Shown here: positions 15,379 to 25,468 of the stretch, piece after piece | How positions within the stretch are numbered: the stretch's first letter is position 1 | Layout: the number at the start of each line of letters is the position of its first letter | Source: Caldithrix sp. | Lineage (GTDB): Bacteria; Calditrichota; Calditrichia; Calditrichales; Calditrichaceae | Assembly (NCBI GenBank): GCA_014730185.1 | Contig: WJIP01000280.1 | Span: 1 to 33,128, forward strand | Reading direction: 5' to 3' | DNA: 33,128 nucleotides | Program-made: the position numbers and the translations under genes | The notes under the pieces: generated by a model | Database searches by the model: none | The model's input: the letters and a program-made list of their open reading frames with translations, nothing else | What the model was told of the DNA's origin: nothing

Positions 15379-17103
15379 TTAAAATAACACATTGATCTCG
15401 GAACCGTATTTGATGCCGGTATAGCTTTCGAAGGTATCAAAGTACTGGGGACCGTAATCGGGATCAGCAATGACTTGTAGCGCTTCTTCTGTTGAATAAC
15501 GCATTCTGCGTACATCAGAACCAACAATTACTTTAAAGGATATATTGTTATTAAAAAAGTATTCCAGTCCAAATTCACCGGCAATCTGATTATAATCGCT
15601 CAGCATATCCTGTACGCCACCATTATCAGCCTCATTGTACAGTAAAGACATTGTGGCTTCCATAGTTAATTTTTGCCTTAATATATCCCAGCGGCCGGAA
15701 GCGTATGTGTATATATTATGATTAAGCTGTTCGTTCGTCATTTCCATGTAGCTGTACACCGTTCCGCCGGACAAATAGAGTTGTGATGACGGCCGAAGGT
15801 AAATGTTCATGCTATTAACCAATTGAAGGGTACCCAACGGTTCGCCTCCCGGTACCAGACTTCGGTCGTTCAAATCGATATATAATGATGAAATAGAAAA
15901 ACGGTTGTTGCCCATAGAGAAATTTATCCGGCCATCGATGGTTTGCGTCTGTTTCTTGGTTTGGCTCAATAAATCTTCACCCAGATCAACCGCATCACTC
16001 CGGTCATCACGGTACCGCCAGCTCAAAGATATCCTTGGCCAGTTTTTAAAATAGGTTTCCATGGAAATTTCAGCAATTTTTATAGTTGTCTTTGGTATAC
16101 CTTCGCGATTATCCAGGTTATCTTCGTACTGTTCGCCCTCCAACCCAACAACCACGGCATCGGCAAAACGATATGCGCCTTCAACCACTATCCCTTCCCG
16201 ATCCGTTAACAAATAGGGATAACCAGCCGTGTAGTAATCATATCCTATACGACGATAAAAACTCAAAAATTTGAAATTCCGGTATCGGAAATCAACGCCC
16301 CCTTTATAAGCATAATCTTGAATATTGTTTGCCGATAGGGTATCCTTTTGGCTGGCATAAAATTCACCGAATCCCTTTAAGTTCTGCCCCCACAGGAACA
16401 AGGTGGATTGAACACCGGCATTACGGTTATTCAGCGGTTCATTGAAGGCATCATTAATGGATTGCTCATCATCCTCCGCCATCAGGTATTTGAATGCCAG
16501 ATGAAACCGATTGCGCCATCCGGACCGAATGATGGCGTTAGCCATATAACGCCTGTATTCTCCGGAATTTTCATATTGATGATAAAATCCTCTTAAACGT
16601 TCTCCAATTGCCCGAGCCTCCCTGACCAGACCGGCATTAAAGGTTGTTTCCAAAAAACCGCCTGTACCGTAAATATTATCCAGCTCTACTGCAAAACGGG
16701 CGCCGCGGGTTTGCCGGCTTTGAGCGAATAATTCAGATCCCGTTTGGAAAAAATCACCCAGAGTAATTTCAATGTCGCTAAAACGAACATTCAATGTCAG
16801 GCGATCAACATCCTTCCATTGTTGAATGTGATCCCACCGATTATTCTTAAGATCACCGAGTAAGGTAACATCCAATCCCTCCCCTCTGGCAAATAAGGAA
16901 AGATTAACCCGTTGTTGTAATCCTGGGACCAGGGAACCTTTTGCATATTGATCGGAAGCAATTGTATCCGGTTTGATTTCGGAATTCTCATCCAAATCTG
17001 TATTGGTTACCTGCATCGATACGCGGCCGGTAACATTCAAAGATTGCTGCCCGTTAAGGAGAAACGGCACTAGAAACACTACATAAATTACCCATTTTTT
17101 CAT
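15379..17103 (-). CDS. Putative outer-membrane beta-barrel protein (surface operon, third gene)
   Basis: A 574-residue protein with signal peptide (MKKWVIYVVFLVPFLLNGQQ) and, for its whole length, alternating polar/hydrophobic strands rich in Tyr, Arg and Gly with a C-terminal Phe (SEINVLF), the hallmark of Bam-assembled barrels. Near the N-terminus VRFSDIEITLGDFF and RQTRGARFAVEL stand out as a compact motif, which may mark a plug or periplasmic region. I do not recognise a named family. GGGAGG lies 4 nt before the ATG, 12 nt after the stop of the FecR-domain gene, so it is very likely translated with it. Inferred role: pore, anchor or assembly factor for the surface protein encoded first in the operon. 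It is not obviously PorP/SprF or TonB-dependent. Confidence 0.7.
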   Translation of the reverse strand: MKKWVIYVVFLVPFLLNGQQSLNVTGRVSMQVTNTDLDENSEIKPDTIASDQYAKGSLVPGLQQRVNLSLFARGEGLDVTLLGDLKNNRWDHIQQWKDVDRLTLNVRFSDIEITLGDFFQTGSELFAQSRQTRGARFAVELDNIYGTGGFLETTFNAGLVREARAIGERLRGFYHQYENSGEYRRYMANAIIRSGWRNRFHLAFKYLMAEDDEQSINDAFNEPLNNRNAGVQSTLFLWGQNLKGFGEFYASQKDTLSANNIQDYAYKGGVDFRYRNFKFLSFYRRIGYDYYTAGYPYLLTDREGIVVEGAYRFADAVVVGLEGEQYEDNLDNREGIPKTTIKIAEISMETYFKNWPRISLSWRYRDDRSDAVDLGEDLLSQTKKQTQTIDGRINFSMGNNRFSISSLYIDLNDRSLVPGGEPLGTLQLVNSMNIYLRPSSQLYLSGGTVYSYMEMTNEQLNHNIYTYASGRWDILRQKLTMEATMSLLYNEADNGGVQDMLSDYNQIAGEFGLEYFFNNNISFKVIVGSDVRRMRYSTEEALQVIADPDYGPQYFDTFESYTGIKYGSEINVLF

Positions 17104-17115
17104 CCCGCCTCCCGT

Positions 17116-18585
17116 TTATCGGATAATAATAGTATGGCTGTTATCTCGGGTTACATTGCCGGCCATATCTTCCACATAAATATTTAATCGGTTTTCTGCG
17201 GCGGATAGAGCCCCCGGTTTTCTTTCCAGAACTATTTTAGTCTCAAAACTACCGTCGGATTTGGGTTGCACGTCTTTGCCGTTGATGGTAACTCGTTTGA
17301 TTTTAGAGGAGGGTTCCGGGTCGACAATAATCCCCCTTATGGTTTGTTCAAAACGTTCGGCCCGATTATTGAGCTCATTTTGCGGAGGTCTGGGCGGTTC
17401 ATAACGCACAAATACTTTTTTGGGGGGATCAGTAATGTTTATGATCGGTTTTACTGTGTCCAAAAATATATTTTCATTGATCTGTGTTCGATTATCGGAA
17501 AGATCGGCCGCCATGATATTGATTGTGTTTTGTCCTTCATTGAGAATGATGGTACGGTTGAATGTACCGCGACCGACAACCTGAGTAATCAATTGTTCAT
17601 TAATGAATACTTTGATACGATCGGCAGGGGTAGGATCGAAAACTGCACCGCTCAAGCTGTAATCCCGTCGGTTCAGAAAGCCGCTTACCAGCGGTTTGGA
17701 CAATCTGATTTCCGGTGATTGGGTATTAACCAATACTCTGACTGTTTTTTCTTGTCGCCGCTGTCCTTTGACAGCTTGCAGATTGATGGTATTAATGCCT
17801 TCCCGGACAGCCACCCGTCCTCTAAAGTTACCATTCGGGGTGACCTGTAACGGTTTCTGATTAGCAAATACTTTTGTATCTGCAGTAACCTGTCCCTGGA
17901 GCAATATCCCCCCGGTTAGCACGGCCGGATCCTTATATTGAAAACGTGATGTATTGACTTTAAACCGGAAGCCCATAGACTGGTCCTCTCGATTGTCGTC
18001 GCCCGGTTGAACGCTTGCCGGTTGTGTAGGTGCCCGGCCCGGAGCCACAACCGATTGCTGATTAGCCCCCACCTGAACTTCACCCTCCGCATCCTTGGAT
18101 CGCACAGATACCAGACCCTCGATGACCTGAACTGTGGTAGTACGTTCCTCATTTACATTCATCCTGAGCGTTGTTCCTCGAATAGCAACAACCGCACTTG
18201 GACTTTCAATTTCACGTTTCTGTCTGGAAGTGATTACTTTTTTAAATTTGGCCCAAACATCGCCAGCCCAAAGCGTAAATCCCATACTGTCCTCATCATC
18301 TTCCTCAGGACGCTTAATCTCATCCACATCAAATATAGTATTTTCATTAATTTTGATTAAGGAACCGTCCGGCATCGTCAGCTCACAACGGGAATTAAGC
18401 CGAGTGCGAATGCGATCTCCTGCAAAAACAGCCATGTCAAGCTGCGCCTTTTTCCATTGGGTTTCTGTTTTGGGCATCACCTGAACCTCGCCGATCAGAA
18501 AGGACATGTCGGCGCTATTTTTTGCGGACAGCCGTATTCCTGCGGCTAAAAAAAATATTATCGAAAAATAAAATGTCTTTTTCAT
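17116..18585 (-). CDS. Secreted FecR-domain protein with Ig-like repeats (surface operon, second gene)
   Basis: A 489-residue protein with signal peptide (MKKTFYFSIIFFLAAGIRLSA). A FecR-like domain covers about 25-175: GDRIRTRLNSRCELTMPDGS, then ESPSAVVAIRGTTLRMNV and VQVIEGLVSVRS. At least three Ig-like/glucodextranase-B-like units follow (about 215-490), each ending in a pattern such as EGxNTINIxAxDxSDN or ENRLNIYVEDMAGN. Classical FecR is a membrane anti-sigma regulator; this protein has no cytoplasmic part and no sigma-factor gene nearby, so a structural or ligand-binding role in the periplasm is more likely. Start ATG 18585 is chosen over TTG 18591 because GGAAG then lies 9 nt upstream. 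The gene sits between the giant surface protein and the barrel gene, with 31-nt and 12-nt gaps. Confidence 0.78.
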   Translation of the reverse strand: MKKTFYFSIIFFLAAGIRLSAKNSADMSFLIGEVQVMPKTETQWKKAQLDMAVFAGDRIRTRLNSRCELTMPDGSLIKINENTIFDVDEIKRPEEDDEDSMGFTLWAGDVWAKFKKVITSRQKREIESPSAVVAIRGTTLRMNVNEERTTTVQVIEGLVSVRSKDAEGEVQVGANQQSVVAPGRAPTQPASVQPGDDNREDQSMGFRFKVNTSRFQYKDPAVLTGGILLQGQVTADTKVFANQKPLQVTPNGNFRGRVAVREGINTINLQAVKGQRRQEKTVRVLVNTQSPEIRLSKPLVSGFLNRRDYSLSGAVFDPTPADRIKVFINEQLITQVVGRGTFNRTIILNEGQNTINIMAADLSDNRTQINENIFLDTVKPIINITDPPKKVFVRYEPPRPPQNELNNRAERFEQTIRGIIVDPEPSSKIKRVTINGKDVQPKSDGSFETKIVLERKPGALSAAENRLNIYVEDMAGNVTRDNSHTIIIR

Positions 18586-18616
18586 ACTCAAAATCTTCCC
18601 GCTTTTTTGATATTAT

Positions 18617-21600
18617 TTACTTAATTAAGATCATTTTCCGCGCTGATTGATGCTGAAATCCCTCAAACCGAATAATGTAAATACCGCTGGACACGCTAGT
18701 TTGATTACTGTTATAACCATCCCAGCTCATGGTATGGACGCCTGCCTCCAGCGGTTCGTGAAAAAGCGTTTTAACTTTGCGGCCCAGCAAATCATAAACG
18801 GTTAGGGTGGCCTTTTTGCCGTCTGCATAAAATGGCACAGCGATGCGGAGAGTAGTTTGCTGGTTAAAAGGATTGGGATAATTCGGGCTTAACTGATAGG
18901 CTGTAGGCAATATCTGCGGTTGAAATTGGTCGTCATTGGTGGCGTATAGTTTGAATTGTGCCCGGATATGCTCAGCGGGTATGGTGTAGGAAAGCCGTTC
19001 ATCCAATCTGAACCATTGCCCGCTCTGTAAATGATAGAGGTAAAAATGCAGTTGCCCGTTATTCGATTGCAAATAATCCCAGGTTAAAACGGCGGTTTGT
19101 CCGGGTTGTTTTCCCTGTATGAAGATATCCCATTCGTAGTTTTGGATTTCGGTTTTGGCCGTTTTTATCCAGGCCGAGAGGGCATTACCTTGACGCACCG
19201 TATACAAGCGGGGCTGGTTATCGATCGGTGGCGGTTCAAAAGCATCATGTGTATACCATGCCAAATTTTCTCCCGGGTCTTTGATGCCGAAGTAATTATC
19301 GTCATCGGCATATTGACCGCTGGTCATTTTTAATTGTATCACAGAAAACGCCGTCTCAGGCAATGATTGATTACCCTGGCGGGCCAAAAAATTTTCTTCT
19401 ATGCCCAACTCTGTTTTGGGTTCATAAGGGTCACCATTCAATGTTATTATTGCCGGTCTGTAACTCCATATCCAATAACCTTTATGCGGTTGCAGCCAAA
19501 CACCGGTCTGTCTAACATATCTCTGTAATGGCCAGGTTTGATAATGATAAATTGCCGGAGAAATCAAACTATCTGCTACCGCTTCTTTAAACGAATAGGA
19601 TTCGGCATCAGGTGTTGCGATTGCAGTGTTTTGCAAATCAATATGCCAGCCCCATGGATTGCCTAACTGATTCCATCCTGTTTGCAGGTGCACACTCACC
19701 TCTTGTTTCTGTTCCAGAAAAGGCAGATCATTAAGATCCACCTGACCACTTGCATTATGAATCATCCAATAGCCACGCCCGTATTCGAGTGAGTCCGTCT
19801 TAACAGTTTCATATTTACCTTTGCTCCACTTTTTAAGCGCTAAAGGCGGCTTTTCGTTTAATTTGGCGGTGAAACCTTTCAATGCCCGACTCGGTGTGAT
19901 CATTTGCCACCGGTTTTTGAAAATGATCAGCTTACCGGCTTGTACCATTATTGTGTCGGCAATTTTATTGTCGGCAGCAAGTCCGCCATTGAAGGCTGTA
20001 TCAAGGGCTGCCACCTGAAACAAATATAGGCCATCGCTGAGAGGATAAAATTGAATATCCTGTTGGGAAACACGGTTACTATCTATGGTCATGATGCCTT
20101 GATGATCTTTACGCATCAGTCGATACTCATAACGCAGCAGTCGATCCGGTGTGCCAATGGAACTGAACACACTGTCATCCCCGGTAAACCTATATTTCAG
20201 CAAAGCTTGTTTCACGGTATCCGTTGGGGTGTAGGTAAATAAAGTTCGGGGCGCCATCAAGTCACGATACGATACCAAAACAGTAACGGTAATGTGCTTA
20301 CTCAGTTCTCCGGTGTTCGTATCAACAAACGAAAGTCGGTGCGTATAGGTTGAATCCCGCTGTAATCCATCGGCAGAAATAAGCAGACGCCAGGTTTGCT
20401 GCCCCCCGGGTAAAATGGGCGATTCCGGTCGTTGTAATATCAACCATGCTGGCTTGTCATCGATCTGCTTCAGTTGAAGGGGCAGTGTACCCAAATTTGT
20501 GACCTTAAAATTACGGCTAAGTATATCTCCTTGTCCAAGCTGTACCGTAACCGATTGCTGGCTGAATGCATAATCGATAATATCCCGGCGGGCTCCTAAT
20601 ACCTTAGAATACCCGGAAGCTCCGCCGTTCGTGTCTACATAAGCCAAACGATAAAAATAATCCTGTCCGAATTGAAAGTCCGTATCAACATAACGGTATG
20701 TACCGCGCGGTCGAAGAGCTATCATGTCGGACGTATCCGGATGAAAAGCTTTGATCGTATCTCTGAAAATGGCCGTAGCTGCAAAAAATGCCGAAGGTGA
20801 CTGCAAGGGCGGTGACCAGTTCAGCACCAAACTGGAATCGGTTGAATCTATGGCGGCCTCAGGCCTTTCCGTGAAATTGAATGGCCGTCCCACACTGCCA
20901 AACAACCCAATATCTGAACGGCTGCTGTCACCGCTGGATAATTGGGGATGCCCCCGGTCCAATAATGGCGAGCCCGGTGCCAGCTTAAAGGCATTTGGAT
21001 CAAAACCGGAGTCATTTACGGTATATTCTCCCGGCAAAACATAATAATCCTGTACAAATAATGGCGCTACATGTAAGGTGTTCAGAGTGTCCGTAAGACC
21101 ATGCAAAAGTTGATGGTTCATAAATAGATCGTTATAATGAAATTTTACTTCACTGTTGGTAGCCATTACCGGTATATTATTATATCCCAAAATATTATTG
21201 ATAAGTTCAGCATTACCATTATTCACCGATACAGCACCACCATTATTTTGAGCGAGAGAATCATTAACACCCATTATCGTATTCTGAATGTATGCATTAC
21301 TGCCGTCCAACTGAATACCCCAAGTCCTGTTGCCCGAGACCATGGCGTTTTGAATATGCAATCGACTATTATCCCTTACATTGATTCCATTGCCGCCTTT
21401 GGCATCTAATACTGCACATAAACCCAGGTCGCCTTCACTATTACTAAGTTGTAAATTATAGGAATAATTTTCGGCAATTTCCGCATACCTTAGTTTCAAT
21501 CCAGATTGATTGTTAAGTGTGATACCTCCGGTTGTTGTATTGCCATCCTGTCCATTTCCCCCTACAAACATATCTTGCAAGGAAAGGTTACTATTATCGG

Positions 21601-24600
21601 CCAGTATGCCCCCTGCATCGTTGTCAACAATATCTCCACCGGATAAAACTCCTTCAGAAACCAGCATCTCCAATCCCAGCACATTCCGAGAGACGTGCAT
21701 ATCCTTTGCGGTCAGACTCGACCTCTCGGCATAAAGACCTTTTTCAAAACCACCCAGCCGCACACGCTTCAGCCTTACCGAATCGCTTTCCAAAATATTC
21801 AGACCGACAGCTGTGGGATATGGGGTCTCGTTACTCAAATCCATATTCTCGATCCGAACACTGTCATTTTTTATACGCACAAGCGCATCCGTGCTGAGAA
21901 ACGATGGGCCTGGACGGAGCAACACGCCGTGAGACTGACTTCCCATAATGGTTATGCGCTGGTCGATCACCAGATTTTCCTGATAGACCGCTGGATGAAC
22001 AATTATGGTATCCCCATCGAATGTACGATTCAGGGCTGTGGATATGGTGGAAAACGGTGCATCTAAAGAACCGTCCCCTCCGATTTCATTTCCATCAACA
22101 TAATAGGTTCTTGACTGCCTGGTAATATTTTCCAGAAATTGCCATCCGTCCAACGCTGTGTTGGTACTGTAAGCCAGTATATCCAAATCGCCATCTGCAT
22201 CGAAATCAGCAGGTATGATCCTGTCCGCTGAGATATCCATAGGGAACGAACCTAAATCCGTGATGGACTGTACGCCGCCTCTGAAAAATTGTATCGTAGT
22301 GTTATCCAGGGCGGCAGCCATATCCAGCAGGCCATCGGAATCAAAATCTGCACAAACCACATCATTGATGGTATGGTTTAATGTCACATCATAGTATTCA
22401 TTTAACTGGCCGTCCGATTGAAGCTGCAACACTTTCAAATAGTTGTCATTGTTTAAAGGGTAATTTCCAGCCACCACCAAATCTTCCGTTTCTCTCACTA
22501 GGGTTTCGTGCCAGACATTGGCTGCTTGCAATACCTGCTGTTCGCCCAAATCCAGAGACGTGCTGATTCGTTTGTTAAAATTGCGATCAAGATTAAGCAG
22601 TAAAGCGAGGTTATCAGAATCGCTGCCGTTATTGGTAATGATATCCGGCCGACCGTTCTCATCCGCATCGAAACGCACCATTTTGTGCGCCTGCCCGGAA
22701 ATATTGATGGGTGTGCTGCCACTTAACTGATAGCCCTCCCGGAGACTGCCGTAATAAACAGTCACTTCTTCAAAGAGGAAGAGCCGTTGCAGAATAGCCA
22801 TATCCATAATTCCATCGAGGTCAAAATCATCAACGATAAAATCTTTGAGCGTGCCGCCACTGTCTCGGAGTTGATCCAGAATCTGTGTAAATCCCTGCTG
22901 CGTATCATATGCAATAATACGGATGCGTTGGTCATTGACCAGCACAAGCTCATTATTTCCGTCATTGTCCATATCTGCTGCCCGGAGCATGCTGAAAGGA
23001 GCTTCCAGTAAAATACTGTCCCTCAATGCAAAATGGAAAGCTTCGGTAGATTCATAGATATACAGATGATCACCCCTGAGTTGCGCCAAATCGATTTGAT
23101 CGTTGCCTGTCAGCTGCGCTGCAATGATCCGTTTAATATCCGAATAACTGCTATCGGCTGCCGACGCCTGCCATCCGGCTGTTCCGCGGAAAGCACCAAC
23201 ATTAAACCACCAGCTATATCCTTGCGTGACGGACAATCCCTGTTCATTTAAAATGCCGTCGGTCAACACAACCGTGATCTGTTCTCCGGATATAAATGGA
23301 CGTTGCGGTATTAAATAGATGGTTTGCCGGGTGTTATCGTACAGGGAATCATAGATATATTGTCCCCGTTTATCCGATACAATTTTAACGGTAGAATCGT
23401 TGATGGTACTGGGATCTATGTCCTCCCTGAACCGAATCTCAACCACTGCATCTTTCGGCACATCACTCTGGTAAGCCGACGGATAGACACTGAGTGCGGT
23501 ATCTGCTGCTTGCCCTGGAATGCCCAGCGTAAATTGTTGCCCGGGAAGCGTATTCAAATTAAGCCGGGCTTCTCTGATTAGTGGATCGATTTCCGCAGAT
23601 AGAGGTTGCCAGCTATCCTGATCTGAAGATCGGTAATAGACCTGCATATCGCTTGCGGCAGGGGCGCCGATATTTTCCCATTCCTCTTTCTGATATTGAA
23701 AGGTTAATTCAATGTTCGGTTTGTCCCAAATCCCTTCTCCCCATGCTATATCGTACAATTTTTCCATTGTTTTGACGGATTGATCATTGGACAAAACGGT
23801 ATCCGGGAATGTATTGACGATAAGACCGGCTAAAACAGAATCTGCAGACAATGTATCCGTTAAGGTCACATAACCGTCTCCAAACCAGTAGGCTGGCTGC
23901 TGATTGTACAATGAAATCTGTAAAGGTACCGGTTGATGTTTAAACTGCAATTCACTCAAATCAGCCCCCGGAATAGATATTTGCAGCTTAACGGCATTGC
24001 CTTCACGGAATCCCCAAAAATTATCATCCATATTAAGAGATGGTATGGATTGTTCCGCATGTACGGCATTCAGATTTTCTGAGGCATAGTTGTGATAGAT
24101 ATTATTTTGCAAATTATCAGCTCCACCCAGTGTCAACCGATTTATCTGATGAATGCCAATACCCCCGCCTCTCAGAACGGCATTGTTCCCGGATACCTGA
24201 TTGGACCACAATTCAATACTGGCATCCATTGAGTTACTGAAGTAGAGTCCGCCTCCGGCTTCCTGAGCAAAGTTCGAAACAATGATATTGGAACTGACGA
24301 TGGCATTGTTAATATCTTCAAAATAAAGGCCCCCTCCCTGGCCTCCGCTTTCATTTTGGGCAATGGAATTTTGATAAACCGTGTGATTATAAGCGCTTCC
24401 GATCAGATATATTGCGCCCCCATGATTTATCGCCTTGTTGTGGAACAGCCAGTTACTACTGATTGAATTTCCATAAATATCCGGAGTCGTGTGGGCATCG
24501 ATGTATACCGCCCCTCCCCTCCCGGCGGTATTGTCGTAGACCGTATTCTTTTGAATAAGGGCGTCACTGCAGGATTGTAAAAAGATAGTGCCGCGGCCGG

Positions 24601-25216
24601 TATCTGAAGTGCTGTGATTGAAAATGTGATTATGGATGATTTGAGGCGCGCTGCCATAGGCGTAAATCGCGCTACCTCCCCGAGCTGTGTTGGCCGACAA
24701 TTCACAATTGATAATCCTGGGCGCGGCAATTATCTCATTACTGATGATGCGTATCCCGCCTCCCTGCTGATCATTATTTCGGTTGTGATTAATTAAGCAA
24801 CCTCTGATGTCTGCAGAGATATCGGTAAGCTGGATAGCACAACCCTGGAGTGTACTATCACTGTGTGTTATCTGCAAATTTTTGATTCGAATATCAGGAT
24901 TGGAATCATCTCCTCCGGTAATGCTAATGGTGGGTCCTTCCAAGGGACAGGCTATGATGGGCATATGATCCGGATCGGCGCTTTGTAAAACAAATGCCAT
25001 CGGATTATTGAGCACAAGTTGTTCGTAGTAAACACCCTCATATATGTGGATGGTATCCCCATCGCTCAATTGAGATAAAGCATGATTAATGGTTTCCCAG
25101 GGATCATCCACCGTTCCTGCAGCCTGATTATCACCGTCTGCGGCCACCCAATATTGACTGGCAAAACCTTTGCTTATCCAAATAAACAGGATAATGAAAA
25201 ACAATATACGTATCAT
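18617..25216 (-). CDS. Giant exported multidomain protein: two beta-helices, Ig-like, FG-GAP repeats, FN3, type IX-style sorting domain
   Basis: About 2199 residues. A signal peptide (MIRILFFIILFIWISKGFAS) is followed by: a first right-handed beta-helix with DUF1565-like start (YWVAADGDN ... GTVDDPWETI; about 25-420); a Big_5/SbsA-like Ig domain (about 575-675); FG-GAP/VCBS repeats with D-rich calcium-type loops such as ADMDNDGNNELV, DDFDLDGIMDMA and ADFDADGDLDIL (about 700-1010); a second beta-helix opening YYVDGNEIGGDGSLDAPFSTI (about 1035-1400); an FN3-like domain (about 1450-1545); a further Ig/BACON-like region; and a C-terminal sorting domain from about 2109 (PNYPNPFN, LLGRKVKTL, SSGIYIIRF). 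GAGGG lies 7 nt before ATG 25216; an ATG at 25246 would misplace the signal peptide. Probably a cell-surface adhesin, filament or polysaccharide-interacting protein; the function is unknown. First gene of the three-gene envelope operon. Confidence 0.88.
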   Translation of the reverse strand: MIRILFFIILFIWISKGFASQYWVAADGDNQAAGTVDDPWETINHALSQLSDGDTIHIYEGVYYEQLVLNNPMAFVLQSADPDHMPIIACPLEGPTISITGGDDSNPDIRIKNLQITHSDSTLQGCAIQLTDISADIRGCLINHNRNNDQQGGGIRIISNEIIAAPRIINCELSANTARGGSAIYAYGSAPQIIHNHIFNHSTSDTGRGTIFLQSCSDALIQKNTVYDNTAGRGGAVYIDAHTTPDIYGNSISSNWLFHNKAINHGGAIYLIGSAYNHTVYQNSIAQNESGGQGGGLYFEDINNAIVSSNIIVSNFAQEAGGGLYFSNSMDASIELWSNQVSGNNAVLRGGGIGIHQINRLTLGGADNLQNNIYHNYASENLNAVHAEQSIPSLNMDDNFWGFREGNAVKLQISIPGADLSELQFKHQPVPLQISLYNQQPAYWFGDGYVTLTDTLSADSVLAGLIVNTFPDTVLSNDQSVKTMEKLYDIAWGEGIWDKPNIELTFQYQKEEWENIGAPAASDMQVYYRSSDQDSWQPLSAEIDPLIREARLNLNTLPGQQFTLGIPGQAADTALSVYPSAYQSDVPKDAVVEIRFREDIDPSTINDSTVKIVSDKRGQYIYDSLYDNTRQTIYLIPQRPFISGEQITVVLTDGILNEQGLSVTQGYSWWFNVGAFRGTAGWQASAADSSYSDIKRIIAAQLTGNDQIDLAQLRGDHLYIYESTEAFHFALRDSILLEAPFSMLRAADMDNDGNNELVLVNDQRIRIIAYDTQQGFTQILDQLRDSGGTLKDFIVDDFDLDGIMDMAILQRLFLFEEVTVYYGSLREGYQLSGSTPINISGQAHKMVRFDADENGRPDIITNNGSDSDNLALLLNLDRNFNKRISTSLDLGEQQVLQAANVWHETLVRETEDLVVAGNYPLNNDNYLKVLQLQSDGQLNEYYDVTLNHTINDVVCADFDSDGLLDMAAALDNTTIQFFRGGVQSITDLGSFPMDISADRIIPADFDADGDLDILAYSTNTALDGWQFLENITRQSRTYYVDGNEIGGDGSLDAPFSTISTALNRTFDGDTIIVHPAVYQENLVIDQRITIMGSQSHGVLLRPGPSFLSTDALVRIKNDSVRIENMDLSNETPYPTAVGLNILESDSVRLKRVRLGGFEKGLYAERSSLTAKDMHVSRNVLGLEMLVSEGVLSGGDIVDNDAGGILADNSNLSLQDMFVGGNGQDGNTTTGGITLNNQSGLKLRYAEIAENYSYNLQLSNSEGDLGLCAVLDAKGGNGINVRDNSRLHIQNAMVSGNRTWGIQLDGSNAYIQNTIMGVNDSLAQNNGGAVSVNNGNAELINNILGYNNIPVMATNSEVKFHYNDLFMNHQLLHGLTDTLNTLHVAPLFVQDYYVLPGEYTVNDSGFDPNAFKLAPGSPLLDRGHPQLSSGDSSRSDIGLFGSVGRPFNFTERPEAAIDSTDSSLVLNWSPPLQSPSAFFAATAIFRDTIKAFHPDTSDMIALRPRGTYRYVDTDFQFGQDYFYRLAYVDTNGGASGYSKVLGARRDIIDYAFSQQSVTVQLGQGDILSRNFKVTNLGTLPLQLKQIDDKPAWLILQRPESPILPGGQQTWRLLISADGLQRDSTYTHRLSFVDTNTGELSKHITVTVLVSYRDLMAPRTLFTYTPTDTVKQALLKYRFTGDDSVFSSIGTPDRLLRYEYRLMRKDHQGIMTIDSNRVSQQDIQFYPLSDGLYLFQVAALDTAFNGGLAADNKIADTIMVQAGKLIIFKNRWQMITPSRALKGFTAKLNEKPPLALKKWSKGKYETVKTDSLEYGRGYWMIHNASGQVDLNDLPFLEQKQEVSVHLQTGWNQLGNPWGWHIDLQNTAIATPDAESYSFKEAVADSLISPAIYHYQTWPLQRYVRQTGVWLQPHKGYWIWSYRPAIITLNGDPYEPKTELGIEENFLARQGNQSLPETAFSVIQLKMTSGQYADDDNYFGIKDPGENLAWYTHDAFEPPPIDNQPRLYTVRQGNALSAWIKTAKTEIQNYEWDIFIQGKQPGQTAVLTWDYLQSNNGQLHFYLYHLQSGQWFRLDERLSYTIPAEHIRAQFKLYATNDDQFQPQILPTAYQLSPNYPNPFNQQTTLRIAVPFYADGKKATLTVYDLLGRKVKTLFHEPLEAGVHTMSWDGYNSNQTSVSSGIYIIRFEGFQHQSARKMILIK

Positions 25217-25359
25217 GTTTATACCCTCGTGGCTTTTTAAACACATCTAAGTCTTAGGAAGTTGTATGCTTAGGGGTTGTGAAGAAGGCTCGGTAAGTAA
25301 AAGAATGTTCGGGATCACATTAGGACTTAGAGTATCATCAAAAGCGATAAAAGTTTAAG

Positions 25360-25399
25360 TATATTTCATCAAATAGCTCCCTTTTGATGGCGAAATATA
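25360..25399 (-). promoter_or_regulatory. Strong hairpin in the leader
   Basis: Arms TATATTTCATCAAA (25360-25373) and TTTGAT-GGC-GAAATATA (25383-25399) pair over 14 bp with one 3-nt bulge and a 9-nt loop. On the minus strand it is not followed by a T-run, so it is not an intrinsic terminator. It could be an mRNA element or a large operator dyad. Confidence 0.6.
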
Positions 25400-25430
25400 T
25401 ATGATTCTCAAAACGTTAATCATTGGCTAC

Positions 25431-25468
25431 ACGGGATGGCTTTACAGCTGAGCTGTATTTTGATCCGT
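25431..25468 (-). promoter_or_regulatory. Compact nested stem in the leader (possible RNA element)
   Basis: On the minus strand a perfect 6-bp hairpin TACAGC-TCA-GCTGTA (25443-25457) is enclosed by an outer helix ACGGAT / ATCC(C)GT (25463-25468 with 25431-25437, one bulged C). The single-stranded joints read CAAAA and AAGCC. The joints resemble the CAAA...AAAGCC core of GEMM-I cyclic-dinucleotide riboswitches, but the second helix and receptor of that class are not visible. Confidence 0.45.

Noticed and set aside
17116-18585. FecR-type anti-sigma regulator
   Set aside because: It has a signal peptide, no cytoplasmic N-terminal domain and no adjacent sigma factor or TonB-dependent receptor.
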